A stretch of 64,000 nucleotides of DNA from Halomonas socia (GTDB lineage Bacteria > Pseudomonadota > Gammaproteobacteria > Pseudomonadales > Halomonadaceae), in assembly GCF_010977575.1 (NCBI RefSeq), contig NZ_CP048812.1:3472001-3536000 (forward strand), in the 5' to 3' direction. The notes below the pieces were generated by a model. That model did no database searches and was not told the origin of the DNA. It saw nothing but the letters and a program-made list of their open reading frames with translations. The translations under genes and the position numbers were made by a program. Positions 27,565 through 36,822 of this stretch are shown here, in pieces (position 1 is the stretch's first letter; each line of letters opens with the position of its first letter).

Positions 27565-28339
27565 TGTCGGTGCCTTCTTCGCGGGGTGCCGCATCGCCAT
27601 TACGGTCGCCGTTGGCGCGGGTGTCACCCGACTTGCGCTGGCGCACCATGGCGGTGATGGTGGCCCAGCGCCGCTCCCAGGTAGCATCCAGCTCGCCGCT
27701 GGGGCTGGTCACCCGGCAGCCGCCGCGGCTGATGGTGTCGTCGGGCTGCAGCTGCCAGTTGGCGGCATCGAATTCGTGCCCGAGGTGAGCCTTGACCAAG
27801 CTTAGGTCGGCGGGGTGCAGCCACAGCCGCGGGCGACCGCTGAGCGCCGGGTCGGCGTGGAGCAGTTCGCGGACGATGTCGAGGATCTGTTCGGGGTGGG
27901 CGTCGAAGGCCTCGCCGGCCAGTTGGCGGCCGGTGGTCAGCGCCAGCTCGACGAGGTCGTCGGCGATGTCCTGGTCGAGGCGGGCCAGCGCCTCGCTGAA
28001 GTGCTGGGCCAGCGGGGCGAGCGGCGCCAGGGTCTTCTGGGTCTGGCGCTTGAGCTCTTGCTCGCCGGTCTCGCGGCCTTCGGCGAGGCCCTGGTCGTAG
28101 CCGGCCTGGTAGCCGTCGGCCTGACCGGCGGCATAGCCTTCCTGGCGCGCTTCCTCGCGAACCTTCTCGCGCAGTGCTTCGATCTCGGCATTGCGCTGGA
28201 AGGCCTGCTGGCGGATCGCCTCGCGGCGCTTGCGCTCACGCTCCTGCTGGGCGCGCTGGGGCTGGCCCAGCTCGTCCATCTGCCAGCGCCGCCAGTCGTC
28301 ATCCTGGCGATCGTCGAGATCGCGCCAGGCGTCAGACAT
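27557..28339 (-). CDS. fliH: FliH, export ATPase regulator
   Basis: FliH binds and restrains FliI and docks it at the C ring through FliN. The product is 260 residues from the ATG at 28339, which overlaps the fliG stop. A GTG at 28354 is an alternative start. The middle has the family GxxxG-rich helix ([20 protein letters not shown]). The C-terminal domain resembles V-ATPase subunit E ([17 protein letters not shown]). The tail is basic and Asn/Gly-rich. Confidence 0.94.
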   Translation of the reverse strand: MSDAWRDLDDRQDDDWRRWQMDELGQPQRAQQERERKRREAIRQQAFQRNAEIEALREKVREEARQEGYAAGQADGYQAGYDQGLAEGRETGEQELKRQTQKTLAPLAPLAQHFSEALARLDQDIADDLVELALTTGRQLAGEAFDAHPEQILDIVRELLHADPALSGRPRLWLHPADLSLVKAHLGHEFDAANWQLQPDDTISRGGCRVTSPSGELDATWERRWATITAMVRQRKSGDTRANGDRNGDAAPREEGTDNG

Positions 28340-29342
28340 AGGTGTCGTCTCCACCGCTCAGTACGATTTCGCCGGCGTCGGCCAGGCGCCGCACCACCTG
28401 CAGGATGTTCTTCTGTTCGGTCTCGACCTGGGAAACGCGGATCGGTCCGCGGGCTTCCATGTCCTCCTGCATCAGTTGGGCGGCGCGCTGCGACATGTTG
28501 CGCATGAACTTTTCCATCAGCGCGTCCGGGGCACCCTTGAGCGCGACCACCAGCGAGTTGGTGTCGATCTCCTTGAGCACCAGCTGGATGGCGCGATTGT
28601 CGAGGTCGAGCAGATTCTCGAACAGGAACATCTCGTCGATGATCTTCTGTGCCAGGTCTTCGCTGTGGGCGCGCACGGTCTCGATGACCACCTCTTCCTG
28701 GCTGGAATTCATCAGGTTGAGGATCTCGGCGGCGGTTCTTACGCCACCCATCTTGCTGCGCTTGAGATTCTGGCCGTCGAGCATGCCGCCGAGCACTTCG
28801 GTGAGCTCCTGCAGCGCCGCCGGCTGCACGCCGCTGAAGGTGGCGATGCGCAGCACCACGTCGTTGCGCAGCTTGTCGTCAAAGTGCTCGAGGATGTCGG
28901 CGGCCTGGTGGCGCTCCAGGTGCACCAGGATGGTGGCGATGATCTGCGGGTGCTCGTCGCGGATCATCTCGGCGACCAGCGAGCCTTCCATCAGGTTGAG
29001 CGAGTCGATGCCGGAGCTGGTGCTGGTGGTCTCGAGGATATCTTCGATCAGGCTCGAGGCGCGTTCGCTGCCCAGCGCCTTGGTCAGCACCGAGCGGATA
29101 TGGTCGCTGGAGTGCAGGTTGATGGCGGTGAACTGCTCGGCCTCGTCATGAAAGTTGTTGAGGACCTGGCGCATCTCCTCGTGGGAGACCTGGTCGAGGG
29201 TCGCCATCTCCTGGCTGATCTCCTGCACCTCGCGCGGCGCCAGGTACTTGAACACCTCGGCGGCGCTGTCCTCGTCGAGGGCGAGCAGCAGGATGGCGCT
29301 GCGCCGGGCGCCACTCATGGTGATCTGGGCGGTCTTGCTCAT
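28332..29342 (-). CDS. fliG: FliG, motor switch and torque protein
   Basis: FliG contacts the stator and the MS ring. The product is 336 residues. It includes [20 protein letters not shown] at the N-terminus, the [24 protein letters not shown] segment and the C-terminal torque helix with charged residues ([20 protein letters not shown]). Its ATG overlaps the fliF stop by one base. Confidence 0.97.
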   Translation of the reverse strand: MSKTAQITMSGARRSAILLLALDEDSAAEVFKYLAPREVQEISQEMATLDQVSHEEMRQVLNNFHDEAEQFTAINLHSSDHIRSVLTKALGSERASSLIEDILETTSTSSGIDSLNLMEGSLVAEMIRDEHPQIIATILVHLERHQAADILEHFDDKLRNDVVLRIATFSGVQPAALQELTEVLGGMLDGQNLKRSKMGGVRTAAEILNLMNSSQEEVVIETVRAHSEDLAQKIIDEMFLFENLLDLDNRAIQLVLKEIDTNSLVVALKGAPDALMEKFMRNMSQRAAQLMQEDMEARGPIRVSQVETEQKNILQVVRRLADAGEIVLSGGDDTYV

Positions 29343-31108
29343 CAGCTGTTGCCCTCGTCTTTGTGGATCCAGCTGCGCACGATCATGCCGATCAGGCGCG
29401 GGTCTTCCTGAGCCATCTCGCGGACGTCCTTGAGCTGTTGCTCATAGGCCGACGACTTGCGCTTCTTGCGCGGCGGCGGCGCGTAGCTGTCGTCCTCGAG
29501 TTGCTCGCTGGACTCGCCGTCCTCGTCGTCGTTGCCGACGGTAGCGTGGAAGCCTGGTTCGGGAATCGCGGCGGCGGCCAGTGGCTGCTCGGTGTAGCGC
29601 TTGATCAGCGGACGCAGCAGCAGCAAGTAAAGCAGCAGGGCGACGAAAGCGATCAGCAGGTAGCGGCCGGCGCTGATGGCCATGGCCTGGAGTTCCGGCG
29701 ACTCCCACCATGCGCGCTGGTCGAGCTCTTCCTGGTCGAGGGTGAAGGGACTGTTGACCACTTCGACAGCATCGCCGCGCGCTTCGGAGAAGCCCATGGC
29801 CTGGCGCACCAGGCGGTTGAGCTGGGCGATCTCGGCATCGCTCAGGGCGACGCGCTGGATGTCGCCGTCGGCGTCGGTCTCTTCGCGGTAGTTGACTACC
29901 ACCGCCACCGAGAGGCGCTCGATCTGGCCGCGACGGTGCTGGATATGCTCGACGTTGCGGTCGACTTCGTAGTTGATGACGTTGTCGTGACGCAGGTCGC
30001 TGGACGCGCCGCCTTCGGTGAGCTCCTCGGCGTCGATGGGATTGCCATCCTCGTCGAGGGGCTGGTTGATCGGCGAGGGTGCGACGCCCGGCGGGGTGTT
30101 GGTCAGCGCGCCGGGAATGCCCATCGCCAACTCTTCACCGCCGCGATAGGAAGTGCTCAGCTGCGAGCTGCGCACCGCGGCCTCGTTGGGCGCTTGGTTG
30201 GGGCCGTAGCGCTCGGAGGTCTCCTCGCGGGTGGCGAAGTCGATCTGGGCGGCGACCTGGGCGCGGACGTTCTGGCTACCGAGGATCGGCGACAGGATGT
30301 TCTCGATGCGGCGCTGGTAGGAGCGTTCGACTTCGTCGATGTACGAAAGCTGGGTGCCGTCGAGGTCGCGGCTAGTGTCGCCACGCTGGGAGAGCAGGCG
30401 CCCGGCCTGGTCGACCACGGTGACGTCGTCGGCGGAGAGCTCGGGTACGCTGCTCGAGACCATGTGCACGATGGCATCGACCTGGCCTTCGCTGAGGCTG
30501 CGCCCGCCATGCAGGGTGAGCACCACCGAGGCCTTGGCCGGCTCACGCTCGCGCACGAACACCGACGACTTGGCCATGGCCAGGTGAATGCGCGCCCGGT
30601 TGACCGGGCCGAGGGATTCGATGGAGCGCGACAGTTCGCCCTCCAGGCCACGCTGGAAGTTGACCTGCTCGGCGAACTGGCTGACCCCGAAGGCCTGGTC
30701 GTCCATCAGCTCGAAGCCGACGTTGCCGCCCTGGGGCAGGCCCTGCTCGGCGAGCTGCAGGCGCAGGCTGTGGACCTGGTCGCTGGGCACCAGCAGCGCT
30801 TGGCCGCCGGGGCCCATGCGGTAGTTGACGCCGCGGGTGTCGAGTTCGTTGATGATGCGGCCGCCGTCGGCCTCGCTGAGATTGCTGTAGAGCACGCGGT
30901 AGTCGGGGCTCTTGGCCCACAGCAGCAGGGCGATGATGATCGCGATGACCACCGCCGCGGCGATCATCAGCGGCACCAGCGGATTGGCACGCAGCTGCTC
31001 GGCAAGCTTGGCGGTTGAAAGGCCGCGCATCCCTGTCGTTGCAGCGCCCTCGGCGCTGCGCTGGTTGCCGGCCGGCTGTGCGCCAGCGTTGGTCTGGGCC
31101 TCGCTCAC
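29342..31108 (-). CDS. fliF: FliF, MS-ring protein
   Basis: FliF forms the MS ring in the inner membrane and is the assembly base of the motor. I chose the GTG at 31108 (588 residues) with an AGGAGA site 8 bases upstream. The frame to 31234 adds a non-family basic stretch. TM1 lies near residues 46-66 and TM2 near 461-481. The ring-building motif region includes [20 protein letters not shown]. The C-terminal FliG-binding tail ([19 protein letters not shown]) is intact. Confidence 0.96.
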   Translation of the reverse strand: MSEAQTNAGAQPAGNQRSAEGAATTGMRGLSTAKLAEQLRANPLVPLMIAAAVVIAIIIALLLWAKSPDYRVLYSNLSEADGGRIINELDTRGVNYRMGPGGQALLVPSDQVHSLRLQLAEQGLPQGGNVGFELMDDQAFGVSQFAEQVNFQRGLEGELSRSIESLGPVNRARIHLAMAKSSVFVREREPAKASVVLTLHGGRSLSEGQVDAIVHMVSSSVPELSADDVTVVDQAGRLLSQRGDTSRDLDGTQLSYIDEVERSYQRRIENILSPILGSQNVRAQVAAQIDFATREETSERYGPNQAPNEAAVRSSQLSTSYRGGEELAMGIPGALTNTPPGVAPSPINQPLDEDGNPIDAEELTEGGASSDLRHDNVINYEVDRNVEHIQHRRGQIERLSVAVVVNYREETDADGDIQRVALSDAEIAQLNRLVRQAMGFSEARGDAVEVVNSPFTLDQEELDQRAWWESPELQAMAISAGRYLLIAFVALLLYLLLLRPLIKRYTEQPLAAAAIPEPGFHATVGNDDEDGESSEQLEDDSYAPPPRKKRKSSAYEQQLKDVREMAQEDPRLIGMIVRSWIHKDEGNS

Positions 31109-31360
31109 GGCGTGTCTCCTGCAGTCCTGCGGCGTTGCCCTGCGTCGGTGTCGAAAATCATTGCGCCATCCGGCTCCACAAGCTGTCCGATTCGCCGCCC
31201 TGGGTCGGCAGGCGGTCGTGTTGATGAACGCCATTATGCGGAGGTAGGTAAAGGCTAAAGGGAAGAAAAGCCGGAGTTTTGCTCGCCAATTGCCGCTTTG
31301 GTGGTGGCGGCTGCCTTGTTAGGCTTGCCATCACGCTCTCCAACCAGCGAGTCGAGACGC

Positions 31361-31690
31361 ATGAGTACACCCGCGATTCAGTCGGCCGTGGCGCAGATGC
31401 AGTCGCTGGCGACCCAGGCCGCCGGCGCCCAGCACAAAGGCCAACATCTCTCCACGGCGGTTGGCCAAGGCGGCTTCGCCAATGAGCTGCAGGCCTCGAT
31501 ACAGCGCATCAACCGACTGCAGCAGACCGCCAGCGCCAAGTCCACCGCCTTTCAGTCCGGCGACCCGGACGTGGCACTCAACGACGTGATGGTCGATATG
31601 CAGAAGGCCAGCGTGGCCTTTCAGATGGGCGTGCAGGTGCGCAACCGTCTGGTGACGGCCTACAAAGACGTGATGAATATGCAGGTCTAA
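31361..31690 (+). CDS. fliE: FliE, MS-ring to rod adaptor
   Basis: The product is 109 residues from the ATG at 31361 (MSTPAIQSAVAQMQ). The frame is open further upstream without FliE character. The conserved C-terminus (DVMVDMQKASVAFQMGVQVR, then NRLVTAYKDVMNMQV) identifies it. FliE joins the MS ring to the rod and is an early export substrate. It is divergent from fliF with a 252-base control region between them. In many relatives fliE leads the fliF operon instead. Confidence 0.96.
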   Translation: MSTPAIQSAVAQMQSLATQAAGAQHKGQHLSTAVGQGGFANELQASIQRINRLQQTASAKSTAFQSGDPDVALNDVMVDMQKASVAFQMGVQVRNRLVTAYKDVMNMQV

Positions 31691-31714
31691 CGACTTTGCC
31701 TGGACCCCGATACG

Positions 31715-31744
31715 ACGTTGCCCGGCCATTTGGCCGGGCAACGT
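31715..31744. terminator. Perfect inverted repeat between fliE and DUF2789 gene
   Basis: Two 14-base arms (ACGTTGCCCGGCCA and its complement) flank a 2-base centre, between convergent genes. Neither side has a clear T tract. A bidirectional, possibly Rho-assisted terminator is the likely role. Confidence 0.6.
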
Positions 31745-31763
31745 GGTTATTGGCGGGTGGGTG

Positions 31764-32000
31764 TCAGGCCTTGCGCAGCGAGGCGTCGAGGTGGTCGACC
31801 ACCTCGGCCCAGTCGGCGTCGTCTTCCAGCGCCTCGTTGAGGAAGTCCGCCTGGGCGCGGCTCCAGAACGGCGCTTCGGGCAGCGGCAGGGCGTCGGGCA
31901 GCGGTGAATGCTGCTCGATGAAGGCCTCGATGGAGGCGGCGTCGGCAGGCAGGCCGAGCTGCTCGAAGAGCTCGCTGAAGTGGTGAACCGGTGGCTGCAT
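31764..32000 (-). CDS. DUF2789 family small protein
   Basis: This 78-residue acidic soluble protein begins MQPPVHHFSELFEQLGLPAD and contains APFWSRAQADFLNEALEDDA, the pattern of DUF2789. The function is unknown. I chose the ATG at 32000, which gives the family N-terminus; another in-frame start at 32036 lacks it. It is convergent with fliE and separated from ansA by about 60 bases. Confidence 0.85.
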   Translation of the reverse strand: MQPPVHHFSELFEQLGLPADAASIEAFIEQHSPLPDALPLPEAPFWSRAQADFLNEALEDDADWAEVVDHLDASLRKA

Positions 32001-32060
32001 GGCATTCTCCTTGACGATGCTGGGTGTCTTCACCATAGCGGCTGATGGCCGCGCCTGTCG

Positions 32061-33113
32061 TTAACGTTCGCCGGCCAGCGGGGTGAGAAAGAGGCGGCGG
32101 CGCTCGGCGTCGCCGAGCGGCTGGGTCAGCAGGTGGACCAGCTTGGTGAAGGCGGCTTCCGGTGTCATGGCGTCGGCGGAGAGCACGCCGGCATCCGCCA
32201 GGCCCCGCCCGGCGGCGTAGTGGCCGATCTGGATGCCGCCGTGGGGGCACTGGCTGAGGGCAACCAGCAGCTTGCCTTCGCCGCTGGCGCGGGCCAAGAC
32301 GCCGAGTAGCTCGGGGTCGTCGGGGGCGTTGCCGTCGCCCCATACTTCGAGCAGGGCGCCCTGCACCGCGCTGGGCTCGAGCCAGGCAGCGACCTGCCAG
32401 GCGGCGATGCCGGGCCACAGCACGATGCGCACTACGCTATTGCTGGCATGCTTGCCGGTGTAGTCGGGTAGCTCGAAGCGCGGCGCGCCGCGCTGCTGCT
32501 CGGCGAGGCCGCGGTTGGGGTAGAGCACCGGGCGGTGGTCGACCAGTTCGCCGAGCGGCGGATAGTTGGGGCTGGTGAAGGCATCGGCTGCTTGGGTATG
32601 CCACTTGCGCGTGCGGGTGGCGCGCAGTAGCTTGCCGGCAAAACACACTGCGACCTCCTTGAGCCTCGGCTTGGCGGCGAAGCGCAGCGCTGCCTCGATA
32701 TTGCTCAGGGCATCGGAGCCCTCGGCTTCCAGCGGCAGCATGGCGCCGCTGACTACCAGTGGGATGTCGATGCCCTGAAGCTGGTAGGCGAGGCTGGCGG
32801 CGCTCCAGGCCAGGGTGTCGGTACCGTGCAGCACCACGATACCGGCATAGCGCTGGCGGCCGTGCTGTGCGGCGATCAGGCCGGCCAGCGCCTGCCAGGT
32901 GGCCGGGGTGGCGGCGCTGGAGTCGATGGGCTGTGGCGTCTCGACCAGCTCGAAGGGCGGCAAATCGGCACGGCGTGCTGGCGGCAGGCTGGCCAGGGCG
33001 GCGTCGAGGCGGCGGCCGATGTCACCCCCGGGCACCAGGCCCGCGGCGCTTGGCAGCATGCCGAGGGTGCCGCCGGTGTAGACGACGAGAAGCGGGCGAG
33101 GGGGCTGCGCCAT
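32061..33113 (-). CDS. ansA: Type I (cytoplasmic) L-asparaginase
   Basis: The 350-residue enzyme hydrolyses asparagine to aspartate and ammonia. The two catalytic threonine motifs are visible: VVYTGGTLGM near residues 10-19 and VLHGTDTLAW near residues 93-102. There is no signal peptide, which fits the cytoplasmic type I enzyme. No operon partner is apparent. Confidence 0.95.
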   Translation of the reverse strand: MAQPPRPLLVVYTGGTLGMLPSAAGLVPGGDIGRRLDAALASLPPARRADLPPFELVETPQPIDSSAATPATWQALAGLIAAQHGRQRYAGIVVLHGTDTLAWSAASLAYQLQGIDIPLVVSGAMLPLEAEGSDALSNIEAALRFAAKPRLKEVAVCFAGKLLRATRTRKWHTQAADAFTSPNYPPLGELVDHRPVLYPNRGLAEQQRGAPRFELPDYTGKHASNSVVRIVLWPGIAAWQVAAWLEPSAVQGALLEVWGDGNAPDDPELLGVLARASGEGKLLVALSQCPHGGIQIGHYAAGRGLADAGVLSADAMTPEAAFTKLVHLLTQPLGDAERRRLFLTPLAGER

Positions 33114-33260
33114 GATGAGATTCCTGTTACGGCTCTAAGGATTCGGGCTGCCATGATACCCGAGGTTGGCGGTGCGATCAGTCGCCGACCCGGTGATCCC
33201 AGGGCTATCGCAGTTGCCCCTAAGCGAAGGATGCCGTGAACAGGAAGAGCCCGAGGGGGT

Positions 33261-33623
33261 TCAAGCCTCGAGGTTGATCAGGCGCCCCTGCAGTTCGCTC
33301 AGCGATTCGGCGATGCGCAGCACTTCTTCACTGGGAATCTGGCGAATCACGTCGCCACTGTCGCGGTCGACGATCCGTGTCACGGTGCGCGAGTCGAACT
33401 CATTGAGGTGGAACTCGACGCCGTAGGGGCGCATCACTTCGTTGATGCGCAGCACCGGCTCAATGAGATCACCCGCTGGCGGCAGCGCGGCAGCACCGCG
33501 CTCTGCCTGGCTCTCGGGGGTGGGGAGCGGGCTGTGACCGAGCTGTACGAGCATGCTGTCGAGGCGCTGCTGGGCGGTCAGTCCGCGAGTCGCGGGGCTA
33601 ATATCGTTGATCAGGTCGCTCAT
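33261..33623 (-). CDS. flaG: FlaG-family flagellar protein
   Basis: The 120-residue product has the FlaG C-terminal domain (VEFHLNEFDSRTVTRIVDRD, then SGDVIRQIPSEEVLRIAESL). FlaG is linked to filament length in other bacteria, although its mechanism is unclear. It is usually beside fliC and fliD, but here it stands alone between ansA and mtnN. A good sigma-28 promoter precedes it, so it belongs to the late flagellar class. Confidence 0.93.
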   Translation of the reverse strand: MSDLINDISPATRGLTAQQRLDSMLVQLGHSPLPTPESQAERGAAALPPAGDLIEPVLRINEVMRPYGVEFHLNEFDSRTVTRIVDRDSGDVIRQIPSEEVLRIAESLSELQGRLINLEA

Positions 33624-33664
33624 GGTGGGGCCTCTTACCCTGCCGACTATAATTGTCTTTCATA

Positions 33665-33691
33665 GTATCGGCAGGGCGAGCATATTCTTTA
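33665..33691 (-). promoter_or_regulatory. Sigma-28 (FliA) promoter of flaG
   Basis: On the minus strand TAAAGAAT, 11 bases and GCCGATAC match the FliA consensus with few differences. It is located 42 bases upstream of the flaG ATG. Confidence 0.85.
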
Positions 33692-33724
33692 GCGGCTGAT
33701 CGGCGGTTCGCTCACGGGCAGGCG

Positions 33725-34447
33725 TCAGGCGGGCGTGGGGCTGGGCGTGGCCAGCCGCGCGACCATGGCCGTGACCATCCGTGCCGAGTGATCTGCGGCG
33801 GTGGCCAGGAACTGCTCGAAGCTGACGTGGTTGTCGCCACCGCCGGCGATATCGGAGAGTGCGCGGATCACCACGAACGGGCAGCCGTAGAGATGGCAGG
33901 TCTGGGCGATGGCGGCAGCTTCCATCTCGGCGGCGAGCATGGTCGGAAAGCGCGAACGGGTCTTGGTGACCAGCTCCGGGCAGGCCATGAACACATCGCC
34001 GGTGGCGATCAGCCCTTCGACCACGCGCACTTCGCCGAGCGACTCGACGCTCTGGCGTGCCACCGTGACCAGCCGTTGGTCGGGCAGGTAGGCGGCGGGC
34101 ATCTGCGGTACCTGGCCGTGCTCATAGCCGAACACCACGGCATCGACGTCGTGGTGGCGCACTTCGCTTGAGACCACTACGTCGCCGATCTCGAGCCCTT
34201 CGCCGAAACCGCCGGCGGAGCCGGTGTTGATGATCGCCTCGGGCTGGTAGGTGTCGAGCAACAGGGTGGTGCCGATGGCGGCGTTTACCTTGCCGATGCC
34301 GGACTGCAGGATCACTACCTCGACGCCGTGCAGGCGACCGGTATAGAAGGTGCAGCCGACGTGCTGGCGGGTCTTGCTATCTTCGAGCAGGCTCGCCAGG
34401 TAGGCAACCTCCTGGGCCATGGCGCCGATGATGCCGATACGATTCAT
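33725..34447 (-). CDS. mtnN: 5'-methylthioadenosine/S-adenosylhomocysteine nucleosidase
   Basis: The 240-residue enzyme (Pfs/MtnN) cleaves SAH and MTA to free adenine. This removes product inhibitors and supplies S-ribosylhomocysteine to LuxS. Motifs include [32 protein letters not shown] and the ALSDIAGG loop with the catalytic Asp. The ATG at 34447 overlaps the luxS stop (ATGA), so the two activated-methyl-cycle enzymes are translationally coupled. Confidence 0.96.
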   Translation of the reverse strand: MNRIGIIGAMAQEVAYLASLLEDSKTRQHVGCTFYTGRLHGVEVVILQSGIGKVNAAIGTTLLLDTYQPEAIINTGSAGGFGEGLEIGDVVVSSEVRHHDVDAVVFGYEHGQVPQMPAAYLPDQRLVTVARQSVESLGEVRVVEGLIATGDVFMACPELVTKTRSRFPTMLAAEMEAAAIAQTCHLYGCPFVVIRALSDIAGGGDNHVSFEQFLATAADHSARMVTAMVARLATPSPTPA

Positions 34448-34911
34448 GCGAACACGTCCGCCCACTCGTCGCGCTTGGCGAGGAACTCGCGGGCGATCTG
34501 CTGGGCGCCCTCGAGGCTGTGGCTGGCTGCCCAGCCGCACTGCATCTCGTTGCAGGCCGGGACCTCCGTGGCGACCAGTATGTCTTCGAGGGTCTTGCGC
34601 AGCAGCTCGAGCACGTCGTCGTAGTCGTCGTGGTTGATCAGCGCGACGTAGAAGCCGGTCTGGCAGCCCATCGGGCTGATATCGACGACCTTGTCGCTAT
34701 GGTTGCGCGACAGCTCGGCCATCAGGTGTTCGAGGGAGTGCAGCGCGGGCATCTCCATGTGCGCCTGGTTGGGCTGGCAGATGCGCATGTCGTACTTGTG
34801 AATCTGGTCGCCGTTGTCGCCGACCTTGACCCCGGCCAGGCGCACGTAAGGGGCCTTGACCTTGGTGTGGTCGAGATTGAAGCTTTCCACGTTCATCTGC
34901 TGTTCGCTCAT
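34444..34911 (-). CDS. luxS: LuxS, S-ribosylhomocysteine lyase
   Basis: LuxS converts S-ribosylhomocysteine to homocysteine and the AI-2 precursor DPD. The product is 155 residues. The metal site is visible as His58-Ser-Leu-Glu-His62 plus Cys125, and Cys83 (SPMGCQTGF) is the catalytic cysteine. It is coupled to mtnN downstream. No AI-2 receptor gene appears in the window, so a purely metabolic role is possible. Confidence 0.98.
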   Translation of the reverse strand: MSEQQMNVESFNLDHTKVKAPYVRLAGVKVGDNGDQIHKYDMRICQPNQAHMEMPALHSLEHLMAELSRNHSDKVVDISPMGCQTGFYVALINHDDYDDVLELLRKTLEDILVATEVPACNEMQCGWAASHSLEGAQQIAREFLAKRDEWADVFA

Positions 34912-34978
34912 GACGGCCTCGCGATGCTGGAAATGGGGGCGTGTAGCCTGAGAAGGCGCGCATTCTACCTGACTCGGC

Positions 34979-35842
34979 TCAGCCTTGCATGGCGTCGTGC
35001 ATGTCGGCGGCGTAGAGCGTGTTCTCGAGCAGCGAGGCGACGGTCATCGGCCCTACGCCGCCGGGCACCGGGGTGATGTGGCTGGCGCGCTCGGCGGCCG
35101 GGGAAAACTCGACGTCGCCGATCAGGCGCCCATCGTCCTCGCGGTTGATGCCGACGTCGATGACGATGGCGCCATCGCGCACCCACTCGCCCTTGACCAG
35201 CCCCGGCTTGCCGACTGCCACCACCAGCAGCTCGGCGCGGCGCACGTGCTCCTCGAGGTCGCGGGTGAAGCGGTGGCAGACGGTGGTGGTGCAGCCGGCC
35301 AGCATCAGCTCCAGCGCCATCGGCCGGCCGACGATGTTGGAGGCGCCGACCACGGTGGCATTCAGGCCGCGGACATTCAGGCCGCTCTCCTGCAGCAGGG
35401 TCATGATGCCCTTGGGAGTGCAGGGCCGCATCAGCGGCTGACGCTGGGCCAGGCGGCCAAGGTTGTAGGGGTGAAAACCGTCGACGTCCTTGTGCGGCAG
35501 GATGCGCTCGAGGATCGGCCCTGCGTCGAGATGCCCGGGCAGCGGCAGCTGCAACAGGATGCCGTCGACGCTGGGGTCGGCGTTGAGTTCGTCGATCGTC
35601 GCTTCGAGGTCGGCCTGGGTGATGGCGGCAGGCAGCTGGTGCTGGACCGAGTGAACGCCGGCCTCGTCGCAGGCGCGATGCTTGTTGCGCACATAGACGT
35701 GGGAAGCGGGGTCGTCGCCGACCAGGATCACGGCAAGGCCGGGCGTGCGTGCGCCAGCCTCACGGCGTGCCGCCACCCGGCGGGCTACCTGTTGGCGTAC
35801 GTGAGCGGCAATCGCCTTACCATCGATCAACTGGGCGGTCAT
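34979..35842 (-). CDS. folD: FolD, methylene-THF dehydrogenase/cyclohydrolase
   Basis: The 287-residue bifunctional folate enzyme interconverts methylene-, methenyl- and formyl-THF. The catalytic segment [16 protein letters not shown] carries the Tyr and Lys pair. [11 protein letters not shown] and the NADP-site [11 protein letters not shown] are also present. The ATG at 35842 ([10 protein letters not shown]) was chosen; the frame runs on into the tRNA-Pro gene without homology. It stands alone, next to the tRNA cluster. Confidence 0.96.
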   Translation of the reverse strand: MTAQLIDGKAIAAHVRQQVARRVAARREAGARTPGLAVILVGDDPASHVYVRNKHRACDEAGVHSVQHQLPAAITQADLEATIDELNADPSVDGILLQLPLPGHLDAGPILERILPHKDVDGFHPYNLGRLAQRQPLMRPCTPKGIMTLLQESGLNVRGLNATVVGASNIVGRPMALELMLAGCTTTVCHRFTRDLEEHVRRAELLVVAVGKPGLVKGEWVRDGAIVIDVGINREDDGRLIGDVEFSPAAERASHITPVPGGVGPMTVASLLENTLYAADMHDAMQG

Positions 35843-36053
35843 CGAGAATTCCCCTGGGACATGGTGGTCATCCGCGGCTGGCCGCGGGCTGGAAACGTCA
35901 TGGGCGGCGATTTTCGCATGACCCGGGCCGGAGTCAAAGCGCCCATGCGCTGCACCGGCAGCGCTAAGGGCTTGACCAGAGGCGAAACATACGTAGAATA
36001 CGCCTCGCATTGTCGGGGCCTCACAGGCACCGATAAGCCGAGCGAGATGTCGC

Positions 36054-36130
36054 CGGGGTGTAGCGCAGTCTGGTAGCGCGCCTGCTTTGGGAGCAGGATG
36101 TCGGGGGTTCGAATCCCTCCACCCCGACCA
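36054..36130 (+). tRNA. tRNA-Pro (anticodon TGG)
   Basis: The 77-base cloverleaf has acceptor stem CGGGGTG/CACCCCG, anticodon loop CTTTGGGAG, a GGTTCGAAT T-loop and an encoded CCA end. It is the first of four tRNA genes on the plus strand. Confidence 0.97.
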
Positions 36131-36201
36131 TTTCAACCCCATGATTATATTGAATAAATATCATCCGGGGGTTGTCGGTAAGAGTCTGAAGGTCGTAGAA
36201 T

Positions 36202-36278
36202 GCGCCTATAGCTCAATCGGATAGAGCAACGGCCTTCTAAGCCGTAGGTTGCAGGTTCGAGTCCTGCTGGGCGCGCCA
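36202..36278 (+). tRNA. tRNA-Arg (anticodon TCT)
   Basis: The 77-base cloverleaf starts GCGCCTATAGCTC. The anticodon loop CTTCTAA reads TCT, the T-loop is GGTTCGAGT, and the gene encodes CCA. Confidence 0.97.
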
Positions 36279-36339
36279 AATAGGGTGCCGTCGTGGCGGG
36301 TTCGATGAGTGGCCTTGGCTGGTTGGTGGTGACGCAGTG

Positions 36340-36414
36340 GTGGATGTAGCTCAGTGGTAGAGCCCCGGATTGTGGCTCCGGTGGTCGTGGGTTCGATCCC
36401 CATCATCCACCCCA
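36340..36414 (+). tRNA. tRNA-His (anticodon GTG), copy 1
   Basis: The 75-base cloverleaf has acceptor stem GTGGATG/CATCCAC, anticodon loop ATTGTGGCT and an encoded CCA after discriminator C73. The G at 36339 would supply the G-1 typical of tRNA-His. Confidence 0.96.
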
Positions 36415-36471
36415 TTCGTCAGCCCGATTGTCGTTCGTTATCAGGTATCAGCACGTCAGTATTAGGTAGTG

Positions 36472-36546
36472 GTGGATGTAGCTCAGTGGTAGAGCCCCGG
36501 ATTGTGGCTCCGGTGGTCGTGGGTTCGATCCCCATCATCCACCCCA
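36472..36546 (+). tRNA. tRNA-His (anticodon GTG), copy 2
   Basis: This is identical over its full length to the copy 132 bases upstream, including the encoded CCA and a preceding G at 36471. The flanks of the two copies differ apart from a few bases, so the unit of duplication is essentially the tRNA gene itself. Confidence 0.96.
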
Positions 36547-36703
36547 TTACCTCCCGCATGGTATTCTCTTCTCCCCGTATTTTGTCGCGCTACGTCGGTT
36601 GGCGTCGGCGATCTTTGGCGTATGCGTCGTGGTAAATCCAGCCTGGTGAGGTTGCACACCTTGTAAATAGCCGCATCGCCCCCATTGTCGAGGCATGACG
36701 CGC

Positions 36704-36732
36704 TTGCCAGCGGCTGGCGGGGTTCATAGAAT
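36704..36732 (+). promoter_or_regulatory. Sigma-70-type promoter of tig
   Basis: TTGCCA at 36704-36709, a 17-base spacer and TAGAAT at 36727-36732 form a good housekeeping promoter. It lies 91 bases before the trigger factor ATG. Confidence 0.6.
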
Positions 36733-36822
36733 TACCCCTTTGCTCTCGCTGCGCAAAACAGCCATTCACGCATTCAACAGACAACGCATTCATCAGAACG
36801 CCCAGTCGGTAGAGGACTATTC

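Noticed and set aside
29363..31018. A 551-codon open frame antisense to fliF
   Set aside because: Codon-bias shadow. fliF on the other strand is complete and conserved.
31109..31360. Sigma-54 promoter for fliE or fliF
   Set aside because: The best match (TGGCGG...TTGT on the plus strand) lacks the GC of the -12 element, so I do not call it.
36054..36546. tRNA cluster as an integration site of a genomic island
   Set aside because: The neighbours on both sides are conserved housekeeping genes. I see no integrase and no repeated tRNA 3' end beyond the second full tRNA-His.
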